A stretch of 11,298 bases of DNA from Candidatus Nomurabacteria bacterium RIFCSPHIGHO2_01_FULL_39_10 (GTDB lineage Bacteria > Patescibacteriota > Minisyncoccia > Phycocordibacterales > UBA9973): assembly GCA_001786805.1 (NCBI GenBank), contig MFTJ01000013.1:6519-17816 (forward strand), read 5' to 3'. Numbering within the stretch: position 1 is the first letter of the stretch; each line of letters begins with the position of its first letter. Positions 4,844 through 11,298 of the stretch are shown here, in pieces. A program made the position numbers and the translations under genes. The notes under the pieces were generated by a model. That model made no database searches and had not been told where the DNA came from. It saw nothing but the letters and a program-made list of their open reading frames with translations.

Positions 4844-5104
4844 TCATTTCCCAAACCCCATCTCATAAACCTCAGAAGCAATCCTCTCCATCAACTCCAT
4901 ATCCTCACACTTCTTAAACACCAATTCGCCATACTGATGCACAATAACCTCAATTCCAGAAATAGAAATAACTAATACTATTGGCGTCTCCAACACCACT
5001 GTAAACTTTCGCGCAATTTTTTTCAAATCCAACACACCCTGCTTTCGCAGCTTAGCACTATACGCCGCACGCGTTTTACATTTGCCAAGTGTGAAATCAA
5101 TCAT
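4844..5104 (-). CDS. Unrecognised 86-aa alpha/beta protein
   Basis: No family is recognised. The predicted pattern is a basic helical start (residues 8-33), two hydrophobic strands (KFTVVLE, then PIVLVISISGIEVIVHQ), a turn and a C-terminal amphipathic helix (EDMELMERIASEVYEMG). It has two cysteines, C9 and C66, not arranged as a zinc site. The ATG lies 26.5 nt from a perfect TTTATAAA box, so it should be a leaderless, stand-alone gene. Its stop directly abuts that of the RelA-like gene on the other strand, with no room for separate terminators. The promoter and compact fold support a real gene. Confidence 0.7.
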   Translation of the reverse strand: MIDFTLGKCKTRAAYSAKLRKQGVLDLKKIARKFTVVLETPIVLVISISGIEVIVHQYGELVFKKCEDMELMERIASEVYEMGFGK

Positions 5105-5126
5105 TCTCCCTAAAACTCAATTTTTC

Positions 5127-5134
5127 TTTATAAA
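5127..5134 (-). promoter_or_regulatory. TATA box for the 86-aa gene
   Basis: TTTATAAA is centred 26.5 nt upstream of the minus-strand ATG at 5104; a leaderless start is predicted. Confidence 0.65.
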
Positions 5135-5159
5135 CTTATTCACGTCAAAAAACGCAACA

Positions 5160-5167
5160 TTTATATA
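5160..5167 (+). promoter_or_regulatory. TATA box for the membrane-protein gene
   Basis: TTTATATA predicts a start near 5190. Unlike its neighbours this mRNA would carry a leader of about 22 nt, and that leader contains GAGGTG (5197-5202), a Shine-Dalgarno motif 9 nt before the ATG at 5212. Confidence 0.6.
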
Positions 5168-5211
5168 CTCAAAAACTTTCATTAGACTATTCAAAAGAGG
5201 TGGTATAGGGT

Positions 5212-5574
5212 ATGGCATCAAAAAGAGTAACCGCAACAGTAGAACTTCATCGTCTAGCACATTACGCATTTTTAGCAGGTTTATTAGTCGCAATCATCGC
5301 CGCAGGCTTTCGTTCCTATATTGAACCACAAATTCTTGTTACAACATTAGTCATTTTAGGTTCATTAGTTGGCGCATTCAACTTAACTGCGAAAGAAACA
5401 ATCCCTTTTTTAGTCGCATCAATTGCGTTAATGCTAGCTGGAATAGTTAACTTAGGTCTAATTCCTATAATCGGTCAATTCTTAAGATCTGCATTACAAA
5501 ACATCGTCGTGTTCGTCGTACCTGGCGCAATTTTGCTTGGCATGAAAACCATCTGGAAATTAGCACGAGATTAA
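5212..5574 (+). CDS. Small four-helix membrane protein
   Basis: This 120-aa protein is almost entirely membrane. Likely helices are residues 17-33, 40-57, 65-88 and 94-112, joined by very short loops. The N-terminus (MASKRVTATVELHR) and the C-terminus (MKTIWKLARD) both carry positive charge, which with four helices puts both ends in the cytoplasm. No signal peptide, transporter motif or metal site is seen, and no family is recognised. Translation is supported by a clear GAGGTG motif at normal spacing, in contrast to the leaderless genes around it, so it is probably strongly translated. A run of eight T follows the stop after about 12 nt. Confidence 0.8.
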   Translation: MASKRVTATVELHRLAHYAFLAGLLVAIIAAGFRSYIEPQILVTTLVILGSLVGAFNLTAKETIPFLVASIALMLAGIVNLGLIPIIGQFLRSALQNIVVFVVPGAILLGMKTIWKLARD

Positions 5575-5586
5575 ACAGTTTCAAGC

Positions 5587-5594
5587 TTTTTTTT
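5587..5594 (+). terminator. T-run after the membrane-protein gene
   Basis: Eight consecutive T bases lie 12 nt past the stop codon, followed by more T-rich sequence to about 5605. No strong hairpin precedes it. The region on to 5700 shows nothing else but a weak TTAAAAA box at 5652-5658. Confidence 0.5.
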
Positions 5595-5716
5595 AATCTT
5601 TTTCAACGTTTTAAACCATTTTTTAGCTTCTAATCTTCTCATTCAAAACCCTTAAAAACCCCTTCTTTTTCCTTCCCTCTAATCCGAACATAAGGATCAA
5701 AAAAAGAGGCGAAAAC

Positions 5717-5830
5717 GTGAACAAAAAAACCATGGACTGTCCGCATTGTAAATACCGTTTCACCTCTGTTTCCTTTATGGGCGTCAGCGGAATCTATTGC
5801 CCCTATTGTAATAGTAGAATTAAAACGTAA
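5717..5830 (+). CDS. 37-aa two-knuckle zinc ribbon protein
   Basis: This very short gene encodes a protein with two CPxC knuckles, CPHC and CPYC, separated by 16 residues (KYRFTSVSFMGVSGIY), the layout of a single zinc ribbon. The tail is NSRIKT. I start it at GTG (5717), because GAGG at 5706-5709 is well spaced for it, while the in-frame ATG at 5732 would be 22 nt from that motif; the ATG form would be 32 aa. A run of eight T follows the stop at once, closing a compact transcription unit. The antisense frame over this region has no such support. It may bind nucleic acid or serve as a subunit of a larger complex; the role is unknown. Confidence 0.7.
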   Translation: MNKKTMDCPHCKYRFTSVSFMGVSGIYCPYCNSRIKT

Positions 5831-5838
5831 TTTTTTTT
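5831..5838 (+). terminator. T-run after the zinc-ribbon gene
   Basis: Eight T bases begin immediately after the TAA at 5828-5830, a typical archaeal termination signal. Confidence 0.55.
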
Positions 5839-5867
5839 GCAAAAAATTCCAAAATCGGTAACTTTCA

Positions 5868-6593
5868 TTAGTTAATCAAACCCTTTCTATAAAATTGACC
5901 AAATATATATTTCCAATTTTTCTCTTTGCCATCTAAAATATCTAGTGTTATTCTCTCCCCTACTTTATCTACTCTCCCTTCTTTGAACAGAGTTACTTTT
6001 TCCACTTGATATCGTACTGGTTGCTTGATGAGTATCTCAACTCCTTGAAAAGAAAGTAAGAACGGCAGCGTGATTAACTGATTATTATATATCTTCAACG
6101 CATTACCTTTATCGTCTTGTATCCGCAACGCACTATACATATTCTGATTTGAAGAAGCATCTATCACAAAGTCTCTGCAAATCTCCACAACAGCCCCTTC
6201 TATACTTTTTTCAATAACTGCGACTTCTGTATGACCAAACAACTCTTGCAAATTTGGAACATAACCCTTTTGTTCAAAAGAATGAGGTGTTGCACATCCA
6301 AACTCATACTTCAATCCTAACGTTTCCACCTCTATATGTTCAAGACACATTATTCTTTCAATTCTTTGGTCAATGTATGGTGCAATTACAAAAGTAGATT
6401 GAACCTGTGAATGGATTAAGTTATCTCTCTGTTTTTCTGAAAGACGATACGGCAAAAAACGAATCGGTTCATCTTGCTTCTTATGTTCTATCTCAAACAC
6501 AGTACAATTTTCAATTAATGTATGCCACGAGTTACTCTGTTGGAGATCTTTAATTTTCCCCTCCAAAGAGAATTTATCTATTAAATCTGTCAT
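5868..6593 (-). CDS. Unrecognised 241-aa protein
   Basis: No family is recognised. The protein looks soluble, with a short helical start (residues 1-25) and then mostly beta-strand sequence with mixed charge through to the end. Four scattered cysteines do not form a metal motif. The ATG is 26.5 nt below the centre of a palindromic A/T box, so the mRNA should be leaderless. It lies 66 nt downstream of the winged-helix regulator gene on the same strand but with its own promoter. The palindrome on that promoter suggests control by a DNA-binding protein, possibly the neighbour; that link is inference. Confidence 0.75.
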   Translation of the reverse strand: MTDLIDKFSLEGKIKDLQQSNSWHTLIENCTVFEIEHKKQDEPIRFLPYRLSEKQRDNLIHSQVQSTFVIAPYIDQRIERIMCLEHIEVETLGLKYEFGCATPHSFEQKGYVPNLQELFGHTEVAVIEKSIEGAVVEICRDFVIDASSNQNMYSALRIQDDKGNALKIYNNQLITLPFLLSFQGVEILIKQPVRYQVEKVTLFKEGRVDKVGERITLDILDGKEKNWKYIFGQFYRKGLIN

Positions 6594-6612
6594 TTCAAAT
6601 AATGTAAGTGGG

Positions 6613-6626
6613 ACGTTTTTAAACGT
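6613..6626 (-). promoter_or_regulatory. Palindrome ACGTTT-TT-AAACGT over the TATA box
   Basis: Perfect 6-bp arms surround a two-base centre located 26.5 nt upstream of the ATG at 6593, exactly where TBP should bind. The core TTTTTAAA serves as the box. A dimeric repressor bound to the arms would block transcription. Confidence 0.5.
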
Positions 6627-6659
6627 TATGGGTCACAGAATCTAAAAATACTAACTACT

Positions 6660-7055
6660 CTACCCCATCCTCTCATCAATTTCCTTCGCAACCAAATCCA
6701 ACTCTTCTAGCATCACCTCTACATCACGTCGAATATCTTTCACAAGCGACTGCAACGTCGCCTCACGCAGTATATATCCTTCTTTCTCATGCACCACAAT
6801 ACCTGTTTCCATCAACTTAGTAAGATGATGCACAACTGTTCCTCGACTCAATTTCAAATGCTCTGCAATATTATCCGACGTTAACGCCTCATTTCGTCGC
6901 GCTTTCTTCACAAGTGTAATAAACACGCGAAAACAACTGCTATCTTTATCACGCAACCCAAATAACCCTAAAGAATTTCCAACCCACTGCAACTCCTGAT
7001 TAATATTCTCTGTCTTTACTCTGCGTACTTTAATCATCATTACTTTTTGTGTCAT
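6660..7055 (-). CDS. Winged-helix (ArsR/Phr-like) transcription regulator
   Basis: This 131-aa protein has a winged helix-turn-helix in its middle. ALTSDNIAEHLKLSRGTVVHH is the turn-helix pair with the recognition helix around SRGTVVHHLTKLME, followed by a wing (GIVVHEKEGYILRE). A long C-terminal helix (VKDIRRDVEVMLEELDLVAKEIDERMG) is a likely dimerisation coil. The frame extends upstream to a TTG at 7157, but the ATG at 7055 lies 26-27 nt below TTTATTTAAA, so I choose it as a leaderless start. The gene is divergent from grpE. Phr of Pyrococcus is an ArsR-like heat-shock repressor, so a role in controlling the chaperone cluster is a fair guess, not a demonstrated match. Confidence 0.75.
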   Translation of the reverse strand: MTQKVMMIKVRRVKTENINQELQWVGNSLGLFGLRDKDSSCFRVFITLVKKARRNEALTSDNIAEHLKLSRGTVVHHLTKLMETGIVVHEKEGYILREATLQSLVKDIRRDVEVMLEELDLVAKEIDERMG

Positions 7056-7076
7056 ATCTCTAGCTAATATCCTCTG

Positions 7077-7086
7077 TTTATTTAAA
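7077..7086 (-). promoter_or_regulatory. TATA-like box for the regulator gene
   Basis: TTTATTTAAA is centred about 26.5 nt upstream of the ATG at 7055. A second A/T box, TTTATATATAA (7110-7120), would give either a 33-nt leader for this gene or a long leader for grpE. Confidence 0.5.
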
Positions 7087-7141
7087 CTTTTGCCAAATTT
7101 TCCATAAGCTTTATATATAAGTTCAATTTTAGGGCTTCTAC

Positions 7142-7158
7142 GTTGACCTGAAGTCAAC
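7142..7158. promoter_or_regulatory. Inverted repeat GTTGAC-N5-GTCAAC, candidate operator
   Basis: Perfect 6-bp arms (7142-7147 and 7153-7158) sit six bases upstream of the grpE TATA-like box, in the gap between the divergent regulator and grpE genes. This is a natural place for a heat-shock regulator or activator to bind. Confidence 0.5.
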
Positions 7159-7163
7159 AGAAC

Positions 7164-7172
7164 TATTTAAAC
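7164..7172 (+). promoter_or_regulatory. TATA-like box for grpE
   Basis: TATTTAAAC is centred 30 nt upstream of the grpE ATG, giving a leader of zero to a few bases. No Shine-Dalgarno motif precedes grpE. Confidence 0.5.
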
Positions 7173-7197
7173 TTTAATCAAAGAACCACTTAAAACC

Positions 7198-7737
7198 ATG
7201 GCAAAACCCACTGAATCTGAACAAATCGAACCCGTAAGCGAAGAACCACAAGACACACCAACCCCCTCACCAACCGAACCAGTCGATCCACTAACTCTGA
7301 TGACCGAACTTGCCAAACGTACTCAAGCAACCTTCGAAAACTACCGCAAACAAACTGAAAAACGTATCGAAGACATCCGTCAATTCGCGTCAAAAGACTG
7401 CATCATGCAGCTCCTACCTATTATAGACAACTTCAAACTCGCCATTGACACCGCAAAAAAAACTCCACAACAAAATTCACCAAATTCAAATCAAGAATTA
7501 CTCAAAGGCATCGAATTGATCTACACGCAACTTCATGAATTGTTAGAAAACAACAATGTCAAACCAATTGAAACAGTAGGTCAGAAATTTAACCCTCATT
7601 TACATGAAGCATTGATGAAAACACCATCCGACTTACCTGAAAATACGATCATCGAAGAATTTCAACGTGGATATATAATGCACGATCGCGTCATTCGCAC
7701 TGCAAGAGTAAAAATAAGTTCAGGAAAAAAAGTATAA
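7198..7737 (+). CDS. grpE: GrpE nucleotide exchange factor
   Basis: This 179-aa cytoplasmic co-chaperone releases ADP from DnaK. Residues 1-35 are an acidic, proline-rich disordered tail. Residues 36-125 form the long helical dimerisation stalk, including NYRKQTEKR and LLPIIDNFKLAI, which are typical of the family. The C-terminal beta domain carries the signature around KFNPHLHEA (130-138), NTIIEEFQRGY (149-159) and RVIRTARV (164-171). Length is normal. It opens a run grpE, coiled-coil gene, dnaK, HD gene, dnaJ, all on this strand. Regulation is likely through the inverted repeat just upstream and possibly the divergent winged-helix protein. The stop is followed by 69 nt of A-rich DNA and no clear terminator, so read-through into the next gene is likely. 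Confidence 0.95.
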   Translation: MAKPTESEQIEPVSEEPQDTPTPSPTEPVDPLTLMTELAKRTQATFENYRKQTEKRIEDIRQFASKDCIMQLLPIIDNFKLAIDTAKKTPQQNSPNSNQELLKGIELIYTQLHELLENNNVKPIETVGQKFNPHLHEALMKTPSDLPENTIIEEFQRGYIMHDRVIRTARVKISSGKKV

Positions 7738-7818
7738 AAAATAATAAACATAAACCAGAAAAAAAATAACAGAAAAAATAAAACAGAATAAAATAAATAA
7801 AACATTGTGAGGAAAAAA

Positions 7819-8058
7819 ATGGAAAACACAACTCCAAAAACATCAACCCAAACCCCAATCAAAGAAATAAATTATGTATTAACCGCCCAAGAAGCTCAAA
7901 AAATAAAAATATTAGTCGCCAAAGAAATAAAAAAATTTCAACAACGTATAATTGAATTAGAATCTGAAAACATCATGCTAAAACAACAATTAGGTGTAAC
8001 CAGTGATGAACCTTCAACCAGAGAAGAATTTACCGAACAAAACCCTATTGTTGGATAA
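7819..8058 (+). CDS. Small coiled-coil protein between grpE and dnaK
   Basis: This 79-aa protein is not recognised. Residues 19-60 are one long charged helix with heptad-like hydrophobics (AQKIKILVAKEIKKFQQRII, then ELESENIMLKQQL), flanked by Thr/Pro-rich and acidic tails, so it probably dimerises or binds a partner helix. I start it at the ATG at 7819 because GAGG (7809-7812) lies just before it; a GTG 12 nt upstream would overlap that motif. Its position between grpE and dnaK on the same strand, with short A-rich spacers, points to co-transcription and perhaps a chaperone-linked role. That is inference from context only. Confidence 0.7.
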   Translation: MENTTPKTSTQTPIKEINYVLTAQEAQKIKILVAKEIKKFQQRIIELESENIMLKQQLGVTSDEPSTREEFTEQNPIVG

Positions 8059-8131
8059 TAAAAAATAAAAACAAAAAAATAATAAAAATAATAAAAAATA
8101 AAAAAAATACATTTAAACGGAGGAATATAAC

Positions 8132-9991
8132 ATGTCAAACAACAAAGTATCAGGAGCAACTATCGGAATCGATTTAGGAACCACATTTTCCGCAATGGCA
8201 GTAATGGAAGCGGGTAAATCTACAATCATTGCCAACGCCGAAGGCACACGCACAACTCCAAGTATCGTGCACATCAAAGATAAAGAGATCATCGTCGGTC
8301 AAATTGCGCGCAATCAAGCAATCATCGACCCATCTCACACCGTGAGATCCATCAAACGAAAAATGGGTTCAAATGAAAAAGTCGAAATCGACGGCAAAGC
8401 CTACAGTCCAGAACAAATCTCTGCCATGATCTTACAAAAATTAAAACGGGATGCAGAAGCCTATCTCGGTCAGCCTGTTATGAATGCTGTCATTACCGTC
8501 CCTGCATACTTTAACGACTCCCAGCGTCAAGCAACCAAAAACGCCGGAGAAATTGCCGGCTTAAACGTCTTACGAATTATCAACGAACCAACTGCTGCAT
8601 CATTAGCATATGGCCTAGATAAACAACAACAAGCTCATACAATCCTAGTTTTCGACTTTGGTGGCGGAACATTTGACGTCTCCATTTTAGAATTAGGCGA
8701 TGGTATCTTTGAAGTAAAATCAACCTCTGGAGACAACTTTTTAGGGGGAGATGACGTTGACGAAATCATCATGAATCACGTTATCGGCAATTTCAAAAAA
8801 TCTACCGGCATCAACCTAAACAACGATGCAACTGCCATGCAGCGTTTGAAAGAAGAGTGTGAAAAAGCAAAAATTGAATTATCAAATAAAACAAAAGTGG
8901 ACATTAGTATACCTTTCATCACTGCTGACCAAAACGGTCCTAAACACTTGAAAGAAGAACTCACTCGCGCAAAATTTGAAGAATTAATTGCACCAATTAT
9001 CAAACGTCTTGAAACACCGGTTAAAAACGCATTAAAAGACGCCAACATGACTCAAAATGACATCCATAAAGTCATCTTTGTCGGTGGTTCCACTCGAATT
9101 CCTGCCGTCCAAGAATTAGTCAAACGCTTAACTGGAAAAGAAGGAGACAAATCTGTCAATCCTGACGAAGCCGTCGCCGTTGGCGCAGCCATTCAAGCAG
9201 GAGTCTTAGCCGGAGAAATTAAAGACGTCTTATTACTTGACGTTACCCCTTTAAGTTTGGGAATTGAAACCCTTGGTGGAGTTATAACAAAATTAATCGA
9301 ACGTAATACCACTGTGCCAACCAAAAAATCCCAAATATTTAGTACTGCCGCAGACAATCAAACGGCAGTAACTATTCGTGTCGGCCAAGGTGAACGTCCG
9401 ATGTTTAACGACAATAAACAACTCGGTCAGTTTGACTTAATGGGTATACCTCCTGCACCTCGAGGTGTTCCGCAAGTCGAAGTAACCTTTGATATCGACG
9501 CAAACGGTATTGTCCACGTCTCTGCTAAAGATCTTGGAACCGGTAAAGAACAAAAAATCCAAATTACCGGATCAGGCAACTTAAATAAAGATGAAGTAGC
9601 ACGAATGACTGAAGAAGCGAAAAAGCACGAAGCCGAAGATCAAAAAATCCGTGAAAAAATTGACGCCCAGAACAACGCAGATTCCGTCGCCTACCAAACC
9701 AGAAAAGTCTTGGAAGAGCACAAAGACAAAGTGGATGCTGCAACCAAAGAAAAAATAGAAGCAAAAATTAAAGATTTAGAAGATTCGCGCAACACCGCTG
9801 ATGCCGCCGAACTAACCAAAAAAATCGAAGAACTAAACAAATTAGTTCAAGAGATTGGCACCAAAATCTACGCAGACGCCGCCGCAAAGTCGAGCGCGGA
9901 AAAGAAAGCCGAAGATGCCAAAGCCGGCAAGAAAGCTGCAGGATTAGATGACGACAACATCGTTGATGCTGACTTCAAAGAGAAAAAATAA
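8132..9991 (+). CDS. dnaK: Hsp70 chaperone DnaK
   Basis: This 619-aa ATP-driven folding chaperone is complete. The nucleotide-binding domain shows IGIDLGTTFS (11-20), VFDFGGGTFDVSIL (173-186) and VIFVGGSTRIPAV (314-326), all three family signatures. The interdomain linker is DVLLLDVTPLSLG (365-377), followed by the beta substrate-binding domain and a helical lid rich in Lys and Glu. The tail ends in IVDADFKEKK, like the bacterial acidic tail. It lacks the roughly 24-residue insert of Gram-negative DnaK (VRSIKRKMG is followed at once by a short loop), so it is the Gram-positive/archaeal form. GGAGG at 8119-8123 is 8 nt from the ATG, the strongest ribosome site in the window. It works with GrpE and the DnaJ encoded downstream. 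Confidence 0.98.
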   Translation: MSNNKVSGATIGIDLGTTFSAMAVMEAGKSTIIANAEGTRTTPSIVHIKDKEIIVGQIARNQAIIDPSHTVRSIKRKMGSNEKVEIDGKAYSPEQISAMILQKLKRDAEAYLGQPVMNAVITVPAYFNDSQRQATKNAGEIAGLNVLRIINEPTAASLAYGLDKQQQAHTILVFDFGGGTFDVSILELGDGIFEVKSTSGDNFLGGDDVDEIIMNHVIGNFKKSTGINLNNDATAMQRLKEECEKAKIELSNKTKVDISIPFITADQNGPKHLKEELTRAKFEELIAPIIKRLETPVKNALKDANMTQNDIHKVIFVGGSTRIPAVQELVKRLTGKEGDKSVNPDEAVAVGAAIQAGVLAGEIKDVLLLDVTPLSLGIETLGGVITKLIERNTTVPTKKSQIFSTAADNQTAVTIRVGQGERPMFNDNKQLGQFDLMGIPPAPRGVPQVEVTFDIDANGIVHVSAKDLGTGKEQKIQITGSGNLNKDEVARMTEEAKKHEAEDQKIREKIDAQNNADSVAYQTRKVLEEHKDKVDAATKEKIEAKIKDLEDSRNTADAAELTKKIEELNKLVQEIGTKIYADAAAKSSAEKKAEDAKAGKKAAGLDDDNIVDADFKEKK

Positions 9992-9998
9992 AAAGAGA

Positions 9999-10029
9999 TT
10001 TATTTTTTTACTTTTTATTTATTTTTTAA
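9999..10029 (+). terminator. T-rich tract after dnaK
   Basis: Three successive T-runs (TTTATTTTTTT, CTTTTTATTT, ATTTTTT) follow the dnaK stop. This is the best terminator candidate in the chaperone cluster and suggests that the HD gene may start a new transcript. Confidence 0.5.
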
Positions 10030-10063
10030 TTATTTTTTAATAAATACATTGAAGAGTAACACC

Positions 10064-10690
10064 ATGGACATACCAACCATCAAAGAATGTGAAGAACTAT
10101 TCAATCAATACAAAGTTCCTGGTACTGTCAAAGCCCATTGTCATGCCGTCTTTAAAGTCGCTTCATTTCTCGCAGAAGAATTACAAAAAAAATCATACCC
10201 TCTCAACCCCCAAATCATTAAACCATTCGCTCTTCTCCATGACTTCATGAAAGCTGTCGTCTTGGAACGCTTAACCGACCCCCCCTATAATTATCAACCA
10301 ACAGGAGAAGAAATAGAAATGCATAAACATCTCAGAATAACCTACCCCAACATGTCTGAAACAAAAGTAACCGCACTCATCCTCAAAGACAAATACCCTG
10401 AATTTGCTAGACTTTTTCTTGAATTAGATGAACTTACCAGAAACCCTAACGAAAAAGTATCTGAAGAAGCCAAATTTATTCATTACGTCGATTGGCGCGT
10501 GCTGCATAACAAAGTCGTTCCTATGCAAGAGCGCCTCGATTATATCTACAACCGCTACGGCAACTGGATCAAAAAAAGAAATATAGATTGGGAAGCAACC
10601 AAACAAGAGCAATTCGCCTACGAACAGAAGCTTTTTAAGCACCTCCCATTTAAACCCGATGAATTACATCTTCATGTTAAATTATCATAA
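10064..10690 (+). CDS. HD-domain hydrolase between dnaK and dnaJ
   Basis: This 208-aa protein shows an HD metal-dependent phosphohydrolase core: H25 and H27 in VKAHCHAVFKVA, the H59-D60 pair in ALLHDFMK, and a later conserved-looking Asp in HYVDWRV. The family hydrolyses nucleotides, cyclic nucleotides or alarmones; the substrate here is not readable. The C-terminal 60 residues are helical and basic. The frame reaches back to a TTG at 10049, but the ATG at 10064 sits about 26 nt below an A/T-rich box (TTTTTTAATAAAT, 10033-10045), so I use it as a probable leaderless start. Its place between dnaK and dnaJ is unusual and may mean a stress role. With a RelA-like protein nearby, alarmone turnover is a thought, not a claim. 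Confidence 0.8.
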   Translation: MDIPTIKECEELFNQYKVPGTVKAHCHAVFKVASFLAEELQKKSYPLNPQIIKPFALLHDFMKAVVLERLTDPPYNYQPTGEEIEMHKHLRITYPNMSETKVTALILKDKYPEFARLFLELDELTRNPNEKVSEEAKFIHYVDWRVLHNKVVPMQERLDYIYNRYGNWIKKRNIDWEATKQEQFAYEQKLFKHLPFKPDELHLHVKLS

Positions 10691-10771
10691 CTCGTTAAAA
10701 AACAAAAAAAATAAAAAAATAAAGTCCTAATTTCAAAATAATAAAATAACAAATAAAAAAAAATCTAAACC

Positions 10772-11298
10772 ATGGCCGAAAAAGACTATTACAACAAACT
10801 TGGTGTAGCTAAATCCGCAACCAAAGAGGACATCAAAAAAGCATACAAAAAGCTCGCCATGCAGTTCCATCCCGATCGCGCACCAGACGATAAAAAGAAA
10901 GAATACGAAGAAAAATTCAAAGAAATATCTGAAGCCGCGTCCGTTCTTGGCGACGACAAAAAACGACAGCAATATGACCAATTTGGCAGCTCTGCCTTCT
11001 CCGGAGGCGGCGCTGGTGGTGCCGGTGGTTCCGGCTTCGAAGGCTATGACTTTTCTGACATCATGTCCCATTTCCGCTCCGGTGCTTTTGGCAGTAGTGA
11101 TGATATTTTCGACCACATCTTTGGTGGTGGTTCATCAGGCAGTGGACGAAGCAGTCGTGCCCATCGCGGTGCCGATTTGTTATATGAACTAGAAATCACA
11201 TTAGAAGACGCCGCAAAAAACACTAAAAAAAATATCGAACTCAATAAACTCGAACGCTGTAGCGAATGTAGTGGCAAAGGAGCAGCCAAATTTGAAAA
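10772..11298 (+). CDS. dnaJ: DnaJ/Hsp40 co-chaperone, 3' end beyond window
   Basis: The first 175 codons of DnaJ are present. The J domain (residues 3-70) starts DYYNKLGV and holds the invariant HPD at 33-35, which triggers ATP hydrolysis by DnaK. A glycine- and serine-rich G/F region follows (about 72-135) with several Phe residues (FSGG, FEGYDF, IFGGG). The substrate domain then begins (RGADLLYELEITLEDA), and the first zinc motif CSECSGKG is present just before the window edge. This is therefore a type I DnaJ with a zinc domain. No Shine-Dalgarno motif is evident upstream; the 81-nt gap after the HD gene is A-rich. It partners the DnaK and GrpE encoded upstream. Confidence 0.96.
   Translation, partial: MAEKDYYNKLGVAKSATKEDIKKAYKKLAMQFHPDRAPDDKKKEYEEKFKEISEAASVLGDDKKRQQYDQFGSSAFSGGGAGGAGGSGFEGYDFSDIMSHFRSGAFGSSDDIFDHIFGGGSSGSGRSSRAHRGADLLYELEITLEDAAKNTKKNIELNKLERCSECSGKGAAKFE

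Noticed and set aside
5639..5842. 67-codon minus-strand frame over the zinc-ribbon gene.
   Set aside because: It begins inside the T-run terminator and lacks motifs, while the plus strand shows CPHC/CPYC and a Shine-Dalgarno motif.
7056..7157. 34-residue N-terminal extension of the winged-helix regulator from a TTG.
   Set aside because: It crosses the regulator's own TATA-like boxes and part of the candidate operator; the ATG at 7055 has a box at the expected distance.
8059..8131. A-rich spacer before dnaK as a repeat array or CRISPR leader.
   Set aside because: It is low-complexity AAATAA sequence without repeated units of fixed length or spacers.
10733..11289. Three frames overlapping dnaJ (two on minus, one on plus).
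   Set aside because: They are shadows of the J domain and G/F region, rich in Phe, Val, Ala and Ser with no start signals.

Overview
The window looks like a piece of an AT-rich archaeal chromosome, probably from a small-genome DPANN-type lineage; that placement is inference. The sequence evidence is consistent. Most stand-alone genes start within a few bases of the position predicted from a TATA-like box centred 26-27 nt upstream, so their mRNAs would be leaderless. Shine-Dalgarno motifs (GAGG or GGAGG) appear mainly at operon-internal or leadered genes. T-runs follow several genes, and the single complete tRNA carries archaeal-type introns. Bacterial-type repair and chaperone genes (mutM, grpE, dnaK, dnaJ) are present, with a DnaK of the short archaeal/Gram-positive form.

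Layout. 1-562 is the C-terminal part of a MutM/Fpg glycosylase. 658-963 is a small basic protein with a Cys3His knuckle, followed by an unrecognised 205-aa protein (987-1604, minus) and an SbcD/Mre11-related metallophosphoesterase (1677-2408, minus). Two inverted repeats built from TGTGA half-sites lie upstream of the phosphoesterase. 2559-2679 is tRNA-Asn(GUU), apparently interrupted twice: a 14-nt insert in the anticodon loop and a 34-nt insert in the T arm. A two-motif LAGLIDADG homing endonuclease gene starts its stop codon one base past the tRNA, on the opposite strand. Beyond it is a second tRNA 3' end on the plus strand, tRNA-Asp-like, with no 5' part in the window. A GC-rich island that can fold follows, then a leaderless 380-aa protein with RelA/SpoT synthetase-like motifs.

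4844-6593 holds small or unknown genes: an 86-aa protein, a four-helix membrane protein, a 37-aa two-knuckle zinc ribbon and a 241-aa protein with a palindrome on its TATA box. 6660-7055 is a winged-helix regulator divergent from a chaperone cluster: grpE, a small coiled-coil gene, dnaK, an HD-domain hydrolase gene and dnaJ (cut by the window end). A perfect inverted repeat next to the grpE promoter is a candidate operator.

The most unusual stretch is 2424-3700: a twice-interrupted tRNA-Asn, a homing endonuclease bracketed by two tRNA 3' ends in direct orientation, and a tRNA-Asp-like 3' fragment that could be a split-tRNA half, an integration scar or a relic. The second point of interest is the chaperone cluster, with two uncharacterised genes woven in and a nearby regulator.
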